From positions 264,863 to 328,862 of the forward strand of contig NZ_SRII01000008.1 of the NCBI RefSeq assembly GCF_004684095.1: a stretch of 64,000 nucleotides of DNA, in the 5' to 3' direction. Made by a program: the position numbers and the translations under genes. This DNA is from Hymenobacter sp. UV11 (GTDB taxonomy: Bacteria; Bacteroidota; Bacteroidia; Cytophagales; Hymenobacteraceae). A model generated the notes under the pieces. That model was given only the letters and a program-made list of their open reading frames with translations, searched no databases and was not told the origin of the DNA. Below are positions 9,148 to 17,482 of this stretch, piece by piece. Positions within the stretch are counted from its first letter, which is position 1. Each line of letters starts with the position of its first letter.

Positions 9148-9486
9148 ATGGGCAAGATTCTTATCAAATTCATTCTCACGGCCGTGCTTACTTACGGCCT
9201 GGCGCAGGTACTTCCCAACGTGCGCCTCGATGGCGTGGGTAGCGCGGCCATTCTGGTCATCGTGATGGGCCTGCTCAATGCCACAGTGAAGCCAATTCTC
9301 AAGATAATCGGCTTCCCAATTACAGTCCTCACGCTGGGTATTTTCCTGCTCGTTATCAATGTCATCATCGTCAAGCTGGCCGACTTCCTGATGAGCAGCT
9401 TCGCCGTTAGCGGCTTTCTAAGCGCCTTGCTTTTCAGCGTGGCCCTGTCGCTGGTAACGACGGTGGTGGACATGGTAATCGACTAG
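9148..9486 (+). CDS. Phage-holin-family (DUF360-type) small membrane protein
   Basis: 112 residues with four hydrophobic segments: LIKFILTAVLTYGLAQVLP, then AAILVIVMGLLNA, then the PIT-VLTLGIFLLVINVIIV stretch, and a C-terminal helix. The pattern LLNATVKPILKIIGFPITVL is the hallmark of the widespread phage holin family 4 / YvlD-like membrane proteins. Despite the name, these are chromosomal proteins of unknown function, and no phage genes are near. It is followed 14 bp later by a bidirectional terminator shared with murA. Confidence 0.85.
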   Translation: MGKILIKFILTAVLTYGLAQVLPNVRLDGVGSAAILVIVMGLLNATVKPILKIIGFPITVLTLGIFLLVINVIIVKLADFLMSSFAVSGFLSALLFSVALSLVTTVVDMVID

Positions 9487-9500
9487 CTTACCCAGCTAGC

Positions 9501-9550
9501 TTAAACGAAGAAAGGCCCGCGGTTGCTACCGCGAGCCTTTCTTCGTTTAA
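9501..9550. terminator. Bidirectional terminator between holin-like gene and murA
   Basis: Arms TTAAACGAAGAAAGGC (9501-9516) and its exact complement (9535-9550) enclose an inner CGCGGT/ACCGCG stem with a TGCT loop. A- and T-rich ends on both strands fit a terminator for the two convergent genes. Confidence 0.9.
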
Positions 9551-9561
9551 GCTACGCTGCG

Positions 9562-10869
9562 CTATACGCGCTTGATATCGGCTCCGAGCGCGTTCAGGCG
9601 CTCATCGATGTTCTGGTAGCCGCGGTCAATCTGCTCTACGTTGAGGATTTTGCTGGTGCCATCGGCGCTGAGGGCGGCAATGAGCAGCGCTACCCCCGCC
9701 CGAATGTCGGGAGACGACATAGTGATGCCGTGCAGTTGCTTTTGGCGGTCGAGGCCAATAACCGTGGCGCGGTGTGGGTCGCAAAGAATAATCTGCGCGC
9801 CCATGTCGATGAGCTTGTCCACGAAGAAAAGGCGCGACTCAAACATCTTCTGGTGAATGAGCACCGTGCCGCGGGCCTGCGTGGCTACTACCAGGATAAT
9901 GCTCAGCAAATCAGGCGTAAAGCCCGGCCAGGTATGGTCGCTCACCGTGAGGATGGAGCCGTCTAGATACGTGCCAATCTGGTAGTGCTCCTGGGCTGGC
10001 ACGAAAATATCATCGCCCCGAAATTCGAGTTGAATGCCCAGCTTGCGAAACGTATCGGGAATAATACCCAGCTCCGGAATCTGGCAGTCCTTGATGGTGA
10101 TTTCGGAGCCCGTCATGGCTGCCAGGCCGATGAAAGAGCCGATTTCAATCATGTCGGGCAGCATGCGGTGCTCGGTGCCGCCCAGGCTCCCTACCCCCTC
10201 AACCGTGAGCAAGTTGGAGCCAATGCCCTGAATCTTAGCGCCCATGCGCACCAGCATGCGGCACAGCTGCTGCAAGTAGGGCTCGCACGCGGCGTTGTAG
10301 ATGGTCGTGGTGCCCTCGGCCAGCACGGCGGCCATCACGATGTTGGCAGTGCCGGTTACGCTGGCCTCGTCGAGCAACATCGAGGCGCCTTGCAATTTGC
10401 CGCCGGGTACGCTAAGGCGGTAGAAGTCAGTGCCTTCCAGCGTGAGCTGGCCACCAAGCTTTTCGAGCCCTACAAAGTGCGTATCGAGGGGCCGGCGGCC
10501 AATCTTGTCGCCGCCGGGCTTGGGCAGTTGGGCGCGGCCGTAGCGCGCCAGCAGCGGGCCCAGTATCATCACGGAGCCGCGTAGCTCGCGGGCCTGGGCC
10601 ACAAACTCGGGCGTGTCGAGGTAGTCGAGGTGCACGTCTTCGGCCTGAAACCGGTAGGTATCGGGGGCCAGGCGGCCCACTTTCACCCCCATGTCGCGCA
10701 GCAGCTCGATGAGCTTGTTCACGTCCCGGATATTGGGCACGTTGCTGATAGTGATGGGCTCAGCGCTAAGCAACACTGCGCACAGAATCTGGAGCGCCTC
10801 ATTCTTAGCTCCTTGGGGAATAATTTCCCCGTGCAGCTTTTGTCCGCCGCGCACTTCAAATGCAGCCAT
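9562..10869 (-). CDS. murA: UDP-N-acetylglucosamine 1-carboxyvinyltransferase
   Basis: 435 residues, normal length. It catalyses the first committed step of peptidoglycan synthesis, enolpyruvyl transfer from PEP to UDP-GlcNAc in the cytosol. Lys22 and Asn23 (AKNEALQIL) of the substrate site are present. The catalytic loop reads PGGDKIG, with Asp121 where the E. coli enzyme has Cys115. This Cys-to-Asp form is known in Mycobacterium and Chlamydia to remain active and to resist fosfomycin. The gene is followed downstream only by the terminator at 9501-9550. Upstream, 80 bp away, is the DUF4290 gene on the same strand, a linkage I believe is common in Bacteroidota. Confidence 0.96.
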   Translation of the reverse strand: MAAFEVRGGQKLHGEIIPQGAKNEALQILCAVLLSAEPITISNVPNIRDVNKLIELLRDMGVKVGRLAPDTYRFQAEDVHLDYLDTPEFVAQARELRGSVMILGPLLARYGRAQLPKPGGDKIGRRPLDTHFVGLEKLGGQLTLEGTDFYRLSVPGGKLQGASMLLDEASVTGTANIVMAAVLAEGTTTIYNAACEPYLQQLCRMLVRMGAKIQGIGSNLLTVEGVGSLGGTEHRMLPDMIEIGSFIGLAAMTGSEITIKDCQIPELGIIPDTFRKLGIQLEFRGDDIFVPAQEHYQIGTYLDGSILTVSDHTWPGFTPDLLSIILVVATQARGTVLIHQKMFESRLFFVDKLIDMGAQIILCDPHRATVIGLDRQKQLHGITMSSPDIRAGVALLIAALSADGTSKILNVEQIDRGYQNIDERLNALGADIKRV

Positions 10870-10949
10870 TCTTTTTCAATTAACAATTAACAATGAGCAA
10901 TCAGCAACTGGTTAAGGACGGATAGTCTTTGGCCAATTGGGCTGCAAAG

Positions 10950-11705
10950 CTACTGCGGCGGCTGTTGCGGCTCGGAGCGAAATTTTTTGCTGCGCTTTTT
11001 ATCGCGCTTTTTTCCGTTGCTACCGCCATTGCCGAAGCTCGTGCTGCCTTCGGGCCGGTCGGTGCGGCGGTCCCGGGCATCGCGGCTGCTGCTTTGGCCG
11101 CTGGGGCGGGGGGTAGGGCTGGCCGCCGTAGTTGGCAGCGCCGCCAGCTCAAAGAGCCCCTGGTCCGCCACTGCCTGCGCATCCAGCTTCAGCTGCCCGC
11201 CCGATAGCTCGCCCAGGTGCCGGATAATGGTCACATCCTTAGCATTTTCCTTGTTGTGCTGGCGATACAGAAACTTCATCGTGCGCCCAATCTGGGTGGC
11301 GGCCTGCTCGCGCTCCGCCGCGTCCGTAAGGGTCAGCGCCTTGGCAATGAGGGCCTCAATGCCGCGGCCATAGGCTTTGAGCTTGGGCGCTTGGCGCGGG
11401 TATTCCAAGCGCTGAGGCTTGGCTTGGTACAGGCGCGGTGGCGTCAGGGGCACGGGCGCATCCAGGGCCACTTCGGTGCCTGCCAGTGCGTGCAGGTGGT
11501 TCCAAAGGCGCGTCTGAATCTCGGGCACATCGCGTAGGCTGGGCCGCAGGCGGAGCATCATCTGCACGATGCCGGCGGCGCGGCGCGTGCGCTCGGCCAC
11601 GTCCTCAATCTGAGCCAGGCCCTGGATGAGCTGGTAAGTGCTTTGCCCGTATTCGCGCACCAGCAGTTGCAGGTGGAAGGGCAGGGTAGGGGGTATTTCT
11701 TGCAT
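10950..11705 (-). CDS. DUF4290 family protein
   Basis: 251 residues. The N-terminal two thirds is a helical domain (LVREYGQSTYQLIQGLAQIE, then RLRPSLRD, then QIGRTMKFLYRQHN, then HLGELSGGQL) that I recognise as DUF4290, a family of unknown function restricted to Bacteroidota. The last 70 residues or so are low complexity: first Pro/Ser/Arg-rich, then strongly basic (KKRDKKRSKKFRS), which suggests nucleic-acid contact but proves nothing. No signal peptide, so it is cytoplasmic. It lies 80 bp upstream of murA on the same strand, which hints at a link with envelope growth. The start ATG has its complement at 11703-11705. Confidence 0.85.
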   Translation of the reverse strand: MQEIPPTLPFHLQLLVREYGQSTYQLIQGLAQIEDVAERTRRAAGIVQMMLRLRPSLRDVPEIQTRLWNHLHALAGTEVALDAPVPLTPPRLYQAKPQRLEYPRQAPKLKAYGRGIEALIAKALTLTDAAEREQAATQIGRTMKFLYRQHNKENAKDVTIIRHLGELSGGQLKLDAQAVADQGLFELAALPTTAASPTPRPSGQSSSRDARDRRTDRPEGSTSFGNGGSNGKKRDKKRSKKFRSEPQQPPQ

Positions 11706-11722
11706 GTATAATTAAGATAATT

Positions 11723-11809
11723 TAGCGCGGAGTTTCGCAGGGTCGGCAGAGTGTCCGGAGGAGAGTATCACTTCGCGAAAATCTGTCAACCCTGCGAAAC
11801 TCTGCGCTA
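11723..11809. repeat. Palindrome between DUF4290 gene and uvrD
   Basis: Arms of 21 bp (11723-11743, TAGCGCGGAGTTTCGCAGGG; 11789-11809) match with one mismatch. The right arm contains the uvrD stop codon (complement of CTA at 11807-11809). No T-tract follows, so this is not a textbook terminator. Confidence 0.85.
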
Positions 11810-14053
11810 CAGCACCCGCAGCTTGGCAAAGCTCAGCAGCAGCGTTTTCTCGCCTACTTCCTCAAACTGGATGATGGCTTTTACAGTACCGTTCTGCTTT
11901 TCGAGCGTGGCCACCTTGCCAAAACCAAATTTAGCGTGCTCCACGCGCTGCCCGGCCTGCAAGTTACTCGTGTCGGAGGGTTGGAAGTCGGCCGGCGCCA
12001 CGTACTTGGTCGCTACCGTCTTACGAGGGGGAGTAGCAATCAGGTTCGACCGGCGCTCAAATACGTGCTGAAATGGTGACTCGCTTACCACCGGACCAGC
12101 CGCAAATTTTACGTTAAGATATTGCGGATCAATCTCATCCAGGAAGCGCGACTTCTCGCACGAGCGCAGGTTGCCCCACTGGTAGCGCGAGGTAGCGTAG
12201 CTGAGCGTTAGCTTCTTTTCGGCCCGCGTAATGGCCACGTAAAAAAGCCGGCGCTCTTCCTCCAGGTCGGCCCGCGAGGTAATCATCATCTGGCTGGGAA
12301 AAAGATTTTCCTCCATGCCCACGATGTATACATTACGGAATTCCAGGCCTTTAGCCGAGTGAATGGTCATCATTGTCACGGCCTCGCCCTCCTGGGCGGC
12401 GTCCTTGAGGTCGGAGTCGGTAACGAGCGCGATATCCTGCAAAAACGCGCCCAGTGACTTGTCCTCGCGTTCGTGGTCGTCCACGTATTCCTTGATGCCG
12501 TTGAGCAACTCCTGAATGTTTTCGTAGCGCGACAAGCCCTCGATGCTCTTGTCGGCGTACAATTCTTCAATCATACCCGAGTTTTTGGCAATAAACTTGG
12601 CCGCCTCGAAGGCATCTTCCTTGGCTGCTACGGCGGTGTAGCTCTTGATTTTTTCGGCAAAGCCTACCACCGGATTTGATACGCGGGCCGGCAAAAACTG
12701 CTCGGCATTGCTCACCACTTCCCAAAGAGTGTGGTTGGCTTCCTCGGCCGAATTAATTAATTTGCTAATCGTGGTATCACCAATGCCGCGCTTCGGATAA
12801 TTAATTACCCTGCGCAAGGCCTGCTCATCATTCGGGTTTACCGTAAGCCGCAAATAAGCTACTAAGTCCTTGATTTCCTTGCGCTGATAAAAGCTCAGGC
12901 CACCCACAATCTTGTAGCGAATATTTAATTTGCGCAGCGATTCTTCCATCGCCCGGCTCTGGGCATTGGTGCGGTAGAGAATGGCAAAATTATCGTAGGA
13001 CAGATGCAGATTCATCTTGTCCTCGTAAATAGATTGCGCAATTAATTTGCCTTCCTCGTTGTCGGAAGCCGCCTTAATTACCTCAATTAAATTACCGTCC
13101 TCGTTATCCGAAAAAACGTCCTTGCGTAATTGTGCCTGGTTGTTTTTAATGACTGAGTTAGCCGCCCATACAATGTTTTTAGTGGAGCGATAATTCTGCT
13201 CCAGCTTAAATACATTTAACTCGGGGTAGTCTTTTTCGAAATTCAGAATATTGGTAATATCGGCGCCGCGAAAGGCGTAGATACTCTGCGCATCATCGCC
13301 TACTACGCAAATATTCCGCTCTTTAGCCGCGAGCTTGCGGGTAATTAAATACTGCGAATAGTTGGTGTCCTGATACTCGTCCACCATCACAAACCTGAAT
13401 TTATTCTGGTATTTATTGAGAATATCCGGGTGGTCGCGAAACAGCACGTTGGTCTGGAACAGCAGGTCGTCAAAATCCATCGCGCCGGCCTTGAAGCAGC
13501 GCTGCTGGTACTGCTGGTACAGCACTCCGATTTTGGGCCGCATCGCTGCCTCGTCATCCTGCTTGATAACTGGGTCATTGAGGTACTGCTGCACCGACAC
13601 GAGCTTGTTCTTGGCGGCCGAGATACGGCCCAGCACCGTGCTGGCTTTGTAAAGCTTGTCGTCCAGCTCCAATTCCTTCACAATCTGCCCAATGAGGGTT
13701 TTTGTATCCTGCGTGTCGTAGATGGTAAACGAGCGGGGGTAGCCGATTTTATCGGCCTCAGAACGCAGGATTTTGGCAAAAACGGAGTGGAAAGTTCCCA
13801 TCCACAGATTTTTGGCGTTCGGCCCCACTACCTTTTCAATACGGGCGCGCATCTCCTTGGCAGCCTTGTTGGTGAAGGTGAGCGCCAAGATGTTGAAGGG
13901 GTCTACCCCCTGCTCCAGCAAGTGCGCGATGCGGTAGGTAAGTACCCGGGTTTTGCCCGAGCCGGCACCGGCGATAATCATGCAGGGGCCTTCCGTTTGG
14001 AGGACGGCAGCGGCCTGCGAGGGGTTCAAAAGCGCGTGATAATCTAAAGCCAT
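11807..14053 (-). CDS. uvrD: UvrD/PcrA-family ATP-dependent DNA helicase
   Basis: 748 residues, normal length for UvrD/PcrA. It starts with the Q-motif NPSQAAAV and Walker A AGAGSGKT, followed by motif Ia (LALTFTNKAAKEM), Walker B (VDEYQDTN), QSIYAFRGAD (motif III), QNYRS (motif IV), TIHSAKGLEFRNVYIVGMEE (motif V) and VAITRAEKKL (motif VI). It is a superfamily 1A 3'-5' helicase acting in repair and removal of replication or RecA obstacles. The C-terminus ends in the PcrA-type VEHAKFGFGKV domain. The central part (about 12.7-13.4 kb) uses many AT-ending codons (ATT, AAT, TTA), unlike both ends of the gene. A candidate -7 element on the minus strand is at 14164-14171. Confidence 0.95.
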   Translation of the reverse strand: MALDYHALLNPSQAAAVLQTEGPCMIIAGAGSGKTRVLTYRIAHLLEQGVDPFNILALTFTNKAAKEMRARIEKVVGPNAKNLWMGTFHSVFAKILRSEADKIGYPRSFTIYDTQDTKTLIGQIVKELELDDKLYKASTVLGRISAAKNKLVSVQQYLNDPVIKQDDEAAMRPKIGVLYQQYQQRCFKAGAMDFDDLLFQTNVLFRDHPDILNKYQNKFRFVMVDEYQDTNYSQYLITRKLAAKERNICVVGDDAQSIYAFRGADITNILNFEKDYPELNVFKLEQNYRSTKNIVWAANSVIKNNQAQLRKDVFSDNEDGNLIEVIKAASDNEEGKLIAQSIYEDKMNLHLSYDNFAILYRTNAQSRAMEESLRKLNIRYKIVGGLSFYQRKEIKDLVAYLRLTVNPNDEQALRRVINYPKRGIGDTTISKLINSAEEANHTLWEVVSNAEQFLPARVSNPVVGFAEKIKSYTAVAAKEDAFEAAKFIAKNSGMIEELYADKSIEGLSRYENIQELLNGIKEYVDDHEREDKSLGAFLQDIALVTDSDLKDAAQEGEAVTMMTIHSAKGLEFRNVYIVGMEENLFPSQMMITSRADLEEERRLFYVAITRAEKKLTLSYATSRYQWGNLRSCEKSRFLDEIDPQYLNVKFAAGPVVSESPFQHVFERRSNLIATPPRKTVATKYVAPADFQPSDTSNLQAGQRVEHAKFGFGKVATLEKQNGTVKAIIQFEEVGEKTLLLSFAKLRVL

Positions 14054-14163
14054 CTAAGGTAAGCTGTTAGCTACTAGCTGCTAGCCGTTAGCTTTTGGGA
14101 GAAATACGGGTCGAAAGGCGGCGGCGCCCAAAATAGCCCGCGGTGCCGCGGGCGGCTAGCTGA

Positions 14164-14171
14164 CAAAGATA
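14164..14171 (-). promoter_or_regulatory. Candidate -7 element for uvrD
   Basis: CAAAGATA on the plus strand reads TATCTTTG on the minus strand, a perfect fit to the Bacteroidota TAnnTTTG -7 box, about 110 bp before the uvrD start. No clear TTG lies at the right distance upstream, so the call is tentative. Confidence 0.35.
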
Positions 14172-14173
14172 AG

Positions 14174-14201
14174 TTGGAGGGGGGGTAGGGCGGTATCTTT
14201 G
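14174..14201 (+). promoter_or_regulatory. Candidate promoter for the DUF3109 gene
   Basis: TTG at 14174-14176 and TATCTTTG at 14194-14201 are separated by 17 nt, matching the Bacteroidota primary-sigma consensus (TTG, spacer, TAnnTTTG). A GGGGTAGGG octamer fills the spacer. The start codon is about 80 bp downstream. Confidence 0.5.
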
Positions 14202-14281
14202 TGCTACCGTTTTTAGGCAAACTGCCCGCCCGGCGGTTCTTTACTAACCGCATTCTAGCGCCGATAAATTCGCTCCATCCC

Positions 14282-14851
14282 ATGATTGTTATCCAGAATA
14301 CCGTTATCTCCGACGATGTGGCCGAAAATTTCTTCGTCTGCAACCTCGATGCCTGCAAGGGCGCCTGCTGCGTAGAGGGCGACCTCGGCGCGCCCCTTGA
14401 GCTGGAAGAGCTGGAAATCCTGAAGAATGAGTACCCGAAAATCGAGCCTTTCCTGACCGAGGCCGGCAAGCAAGCCATTGCGGCCCAGGGGCTTTACATC
14501 GAAGACTGGGAAGGCGACTATAGCACTACCACCATCAACGACCGCGAGTGCGCCTACGCGCTTTATGACGAGCGCGGCATCCTGAAATGCGGCATCGAGC
14601 AGGCGTATCTGGCCGGAGCTACGACCTTTAAGAAGCCGATTAGCTGTCACTTATATCCCATTCGGGTCACGAAGTACGAGGGTTTTGAGGCCCTCAACTA
14701 CGACCGTTGGGACATTTGCTCGCCGGCCTGCTCCTTCGGGGCCAAGCTGGGCGTGCCGGTGTATAAGTTTCTGCAAGAGCCACTGGAGCGCAAGTATGGC
14801 GCGGAGTGGTTCGCCGAGCTGGCCCGCGAGATTGAAAATCCGACGGTATAA
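14282..14851 (+). CDS. DUF3109 family cysteine-rich protein
   Basis: 189 residues, cytoplasmic. The cysteine pattern CNLDACKGACC near the N-terminus, then NDRECAY, LKCGIE, PISCHLYPIR and CSPAC, marks DUF3109, related to the YkgJ CxxCxxCC metal-binding group. It probably binds an Fe-S cluster or zinc; no activity is established. The ATG at 14282 starts MIVIQNTVISDDV, which fits the family; an upstream in-frame TTG at 14201 would add 27 residues and overlap the -7 box, so it is rejected. The gene stands alone, ending just before a palindrome shared with the convergent aspA. Confidence 0.85.
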   Translation: MIVIQNTVISDDVAENFFVCNLDACKGACCVEGDLGAPLELEELEILKNEYPKIEPFLTEAGKQAIAAQGLYIEDWEGDYSTTTINDRECAYALYDERGILKCGIEQAYLAGATTFKKPISCHLYPIRVTKYEGFEALNYDRWDICSPACSFGAKLGVPVYKFLQEPLERKYGAEWFAELAREIENPTV

Positions 14852-14870
14852 GTTATTGGTTTATGATGCT

Positions 14871-14967
14871 AAAAAGAACGTCATGCTGAGCTTGTCGAAG
14901 CATTTGTACCGCATCGTTGGATGAAGCGGTAGAGATGCTTCGACAAGCTCAGCATGACGTTCTTTTT
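14871..14967. repeat. Palindromic element, family A copy 1
   Basis: Perfect 33-bp arms (14871-14903 and 14935-14967) begin AAAAAGAACGTCATGCTGAG and enclose an inner ACCGC/GCGGT stem with apical CGTTGGATGAA. It lies between convergent DUF3109 and aspA genes and has T-tracts on both strands, so it may serve as a bidirectional terminator. Related copies are at 43629-43726 and 54856-54946. Confidence 0.93.
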
Positions 14968-14987
14968 TTGTGTTTTAGCCGAATCTG

Positions 14988-16397
14988 CTACTGCATAAAC
15001 ACCGGACGGATAAGATTCTCAAACGTGAAAATCTCGTCCCATTTCTCTTGGGTCAGCAGCTGGCGCTCGGTTACGGCGATGTCGTGGACGGACTTGCCGG
15101 TGGCGAGCGCTTCCTTGGCAATGCTGGCGCTGGTTTCGTAGCCGAGCACGGGGTTGAGCTGCGTCACGATGCCGATGCTGTTGTAGACCATATTGGCCGC
15201 GTGCGCCACGTTGGCGGTTATGCCGAGCACGCACTTCTCGCGCAGCGTGCGGCAGGCATTAGTCATGTAGGAGATGCTGGTGAAGAGCGCAAAGGAGATA
15301 ACCGGCTCCATCACATTGAGTTGGAGCTGGCCGGCCTCGGCGGCCATCGTCACGGTGAGGTCGGCACCGATGACGTAGAAGGCCGTCTGGTTCACCACTT
15401 CCGGGATGACGGGGTTCACCTTGCCGGGCATAATGCTGCTACCCGGTTGCAATGCGGGCAAGTTGATTTCGTTGATGCCGCAGCGCGGGCCCGACGAAAG
15501 CAGGCGCAGGTCGTTGCATATCTTGCTCAGCTTCACGGCCGTGCGCTTGAGCACGCCCGAAAGCTGCACGTAGGCCCCGGTGTCGTAGGTGGCCTCGATG
15601 AGGTCGCCGGCCAGGCTCAGGTCGAGGCCCGTGATGGTGCGCAAGTGCTTGGTAACAAGACCCGCGTAGCCGGAAGGCGCGTTGATGCCGGTGCCAATGG
15701 CCGTGGCGCCCATGTTGATTTCGGCAATGAGGCGGCGCGAATCGTCGATGCGTAGCAGCTCCTCGCGTAGGTTAGTGGCGAAGGCGTTGAACTCGTCGCC
15801 CATGCTCATCGGCACGGCGTCCTGGAGCTGGGTGCGGCCCATCTTGAGCACGTTCTGGAACTCCTCGCCCTTGGCAAAAAACGCGTCGGCCAGTTGCGAC
15901 AGTGTGTCGCGGTAGCCGGCCAGCTTGTTATTCAGCGCAATGCGGAACGCGGTGGGGTAGGCGTCGTTGGTGCTTTGCGAGCAGTTGACGTGGTTGTTGG
16001 GGTGGCAGAACTGGTACTCGCCTTTCTGGTGGCCCATCAGCTCCAGGGCCACGTTGGCAATCACCTCGTTGGCGTTCATATTCACCGACGTGCCGGCCCC
16101 GCCCTGAATCATATCGGTTAAAAACTGATTGTCGAACTCGCCGCTGGCCACGCGGTCGCAGGCCTGCATAATGTAGTCGGCAATGGTGGGGTCGAGCACG
16201 CCCAACTCCTTGTTGGCCAGCGCCGCGCCCTTTTTTACAAAGGCCAGCGCCTGCACAAACAGCGGCTCGACCTTAATTGGAATGCCCGTAATGTGGAAGT
16301 TTTCCAGCGCCCGCAGGGTCTGGATACCGTAATAAGCGTCATTCGGAATGGACAATTCGCCCAGGAAATCGTGTTCGAGGCGGGTGGGAGTTGGCAT
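14988..16397 (-). CDS. aspA: Aspartate ammonia-lyase
   Basis: 469 residues, the usual length. Converts L-aspartate to fumarate and ammonia in the cytosol. The fumarase/aspartase superfamily signature GSSIMPGKVNPVIPE, which includes the mobile catalytic-serine loop, is intact, as are GGAGTSVNMNANEV, the NCSQSTNDAYPT stretch and GRTQLQDAVPM. The LEHDFLGELSIPNDAYYG opening favours aspartase over fumarase C. A Bacteroidota aspartase can feed fumarate to the TCA cycle when amino acids are the carbon source, which suits the peptide-uptake locus further along. The minus-strand leader has CCCTACCCCCC directly joined to the ATG, with no room for a ribosome site of the usual kind. Confidence 0.93.
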   Translation of the reverse strand: MPTPTRLEHDFLGELSIPNDAYYGIQTLRALENFHITGIPIKVEPLFVQALAFVKKGAALANKELGVLDPTIADYIMQACDRVASGEFDNQFLTDMIQGGAGTSVNMNANEVIANVALELMGHQKGEYQFCHPNNHVNCSQSTNDAYPTAFRIALNNKLAGYRDTLSQLADAFFAKGEEFQNVLKMGRTQLQDAVPMSMGDEFNAFATNLREELLRIDDSRRLIAEINMGATAIGTGINAPSGYAGLVTKHLRTITGLDLSLAGDLIEATYDTGAYVQLSGVLKRTAVKLSKICNDLRLLSSGPRCGINEINLPALQPGSSIMPGKVNPVIPEVVNQTAFYVIGADLTVTMAAEAGQLQLNVMEPVISFALFTSISYMTNACRTLREKCVLGITANVAHAANMVYNSIGIVTQLNPVLGYETSASIAKEALATGKSVHDIAVTERQLLTQEKWDEIFTFENLIRPVFMQ

Positions 16398-16753
16398 GGG
16401 GGGTAGGGAAAAATAAGCGAGCTTAATCTTACGGCGCCAACTGCGATAGGGAGAGTTTTAGCGCAAAAAAGCCCGCCGGGGTTAGCAGCAGGCGTTGCGG
16501 TCGACGCGAACGAAGTTGCCCTCGGAAGGCGCGGAAGCTATCGGCGCGGTTGGTGCCAGGTGTCGGCTACGGGTAGCGGATTGCAGTTGGTCAATTACTG
16601 AATAATACCCAGGCTTTTGAACGGTACTTGCTACCCCTGCCAGGTGGCCAATCCTTCGTTATGAAGTAACCCCAATGGTCAATTTACAGTTTTACTAGCT
16701 GTACCTTGCCGGCTATCCTGGCCCTCGCTTCTTTCTCTAATCTCTCGTTCCAC
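16398..16753. other. Divergent gap aspA / pirin, 356 bp
   Basis: No gene is seen. It must hold the divergent promoters for aspA and the pirin gene. It begins with a GGGGTAGGG octamer (16398-16408). A TACCTTGC at 16702-16709 resembles a -7 box but lacks the third T. No RNA gene or strong hairpin is visible. Confidence 0.6.
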
Positions 16754-17476
16754 ATGCTCGCCCACATTCCTGCCGCCGCCCGCCACCACGCCGCCCCTAC
16801 CGCCTGGCTTAGCTCGTATTTTCTATTCTCGTTTGCCGATTATTACGACAAGCACAACATGCACTTCGGGCCATTGCGGGTGTTTAACGACGACACAGTG
16901 GCGCCGCAAAACGGCTTTCCACAGCACCCGCACTCCGAGATGGAGATTGTGACGCTGGTGCTCGAAGGCGAAGTGAGCCACGAAGACACCCTTGGCAACC
17001 GCACCGCCATCACGGCCGGTGAGGTGCAGCGCATGACGGCCGGTACCGGCGTGGCTCACAGCGAGATGAACCGCCAGGATAAGCCCCTGCACCTCTACCA
17101 GCTCTGGTTTATGCCCAGCCAAAAGGGCCTGGCCCCGAGCTATGAGCAAAAAGATTTGGGCTTTTTGAAAGGCAAAAGCAATGAGCTGGTGCCCCTTGTG
17201 ACCGGCCAGCGCGTGCTGGAAGACGTAGTCTATATGAACTCGAACAGCACCGTATACTGGAGTAATCTGGACTGTGGTAAGGGGCTGACGTTCAAAACTT
17301 TCCCAATCAGACTTACCTTTATTTATGTGAAGCAGGGCAGCATTACGGTGAACGGCACGGAGCTGAATGCCAATGACCAGGCCCGCATCGACGCCGAAAA
17401 TGTGCTGGAGATAGAAGCCACCAAGGACGCCCAGTTTATTTTAATAGACCTGCCCGGCAGCGAGGCAAATTATTAA
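16754..17476 (+). CDS. Pirin family protein (YhaK-like)
   Basis: 240 residues forming a bicupin. The N-terminal cupin has the pirin metal-site pattern: FPQHPHSEMEIVTLVLEGEVSHEDTLGN is split over the two histidines of PQHPHSEME, followed by GEVQRMTAGTGVAHSE. This includes the Fe-binding His/His/His/Glu set. Bacterial pirins include redox sensors and quercetin dioxygenases; which applies here cannot be told. The ATG at 16754 starts MLAHIPAAARHH; the upstream in-frame TTG at 16706 overlaps a promoter-like sequence and is rejected. The GAF-domain gene follows only 6 bp later, so the two are probably co-transcribed, which would fit a shared redox-sensing theme (inference). Confidence 0.88.
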   Translation: MLAHIPAAARHHAAPTAWLSSYFLFSFADYYDKHNMHFGPLRVFNDDTVAPQNGFPQHPHSEMEIVTLVLEGEVSHEDTLGNRTAITAGEVQRMTAGTGVAHSEMNRQDKPLHLYQLWFMPSQKGLAPSYEQKDLGFLKGKSNELVPLVTGQRVLEDVVYMNSNSTVYWSNLDCGKGLTFKTFPIRLTFIYVKQGSITVNGTELNANDQARIDAENVLEIEATKDAQFILIDLPGSEANY

Positions 17477-17482
17477 GTATTG

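Noticed and set aside
9148..9486. Phage-holin name taken as sign of a prophage
   Set aside because: The family is chromosomal; there are no phage genes on either side.
16398..16753. Possible riboswitch or small RNA before pirin gene
   Set aside because: No conserved motif or stable hairpin followed by a T-tract could be seen.
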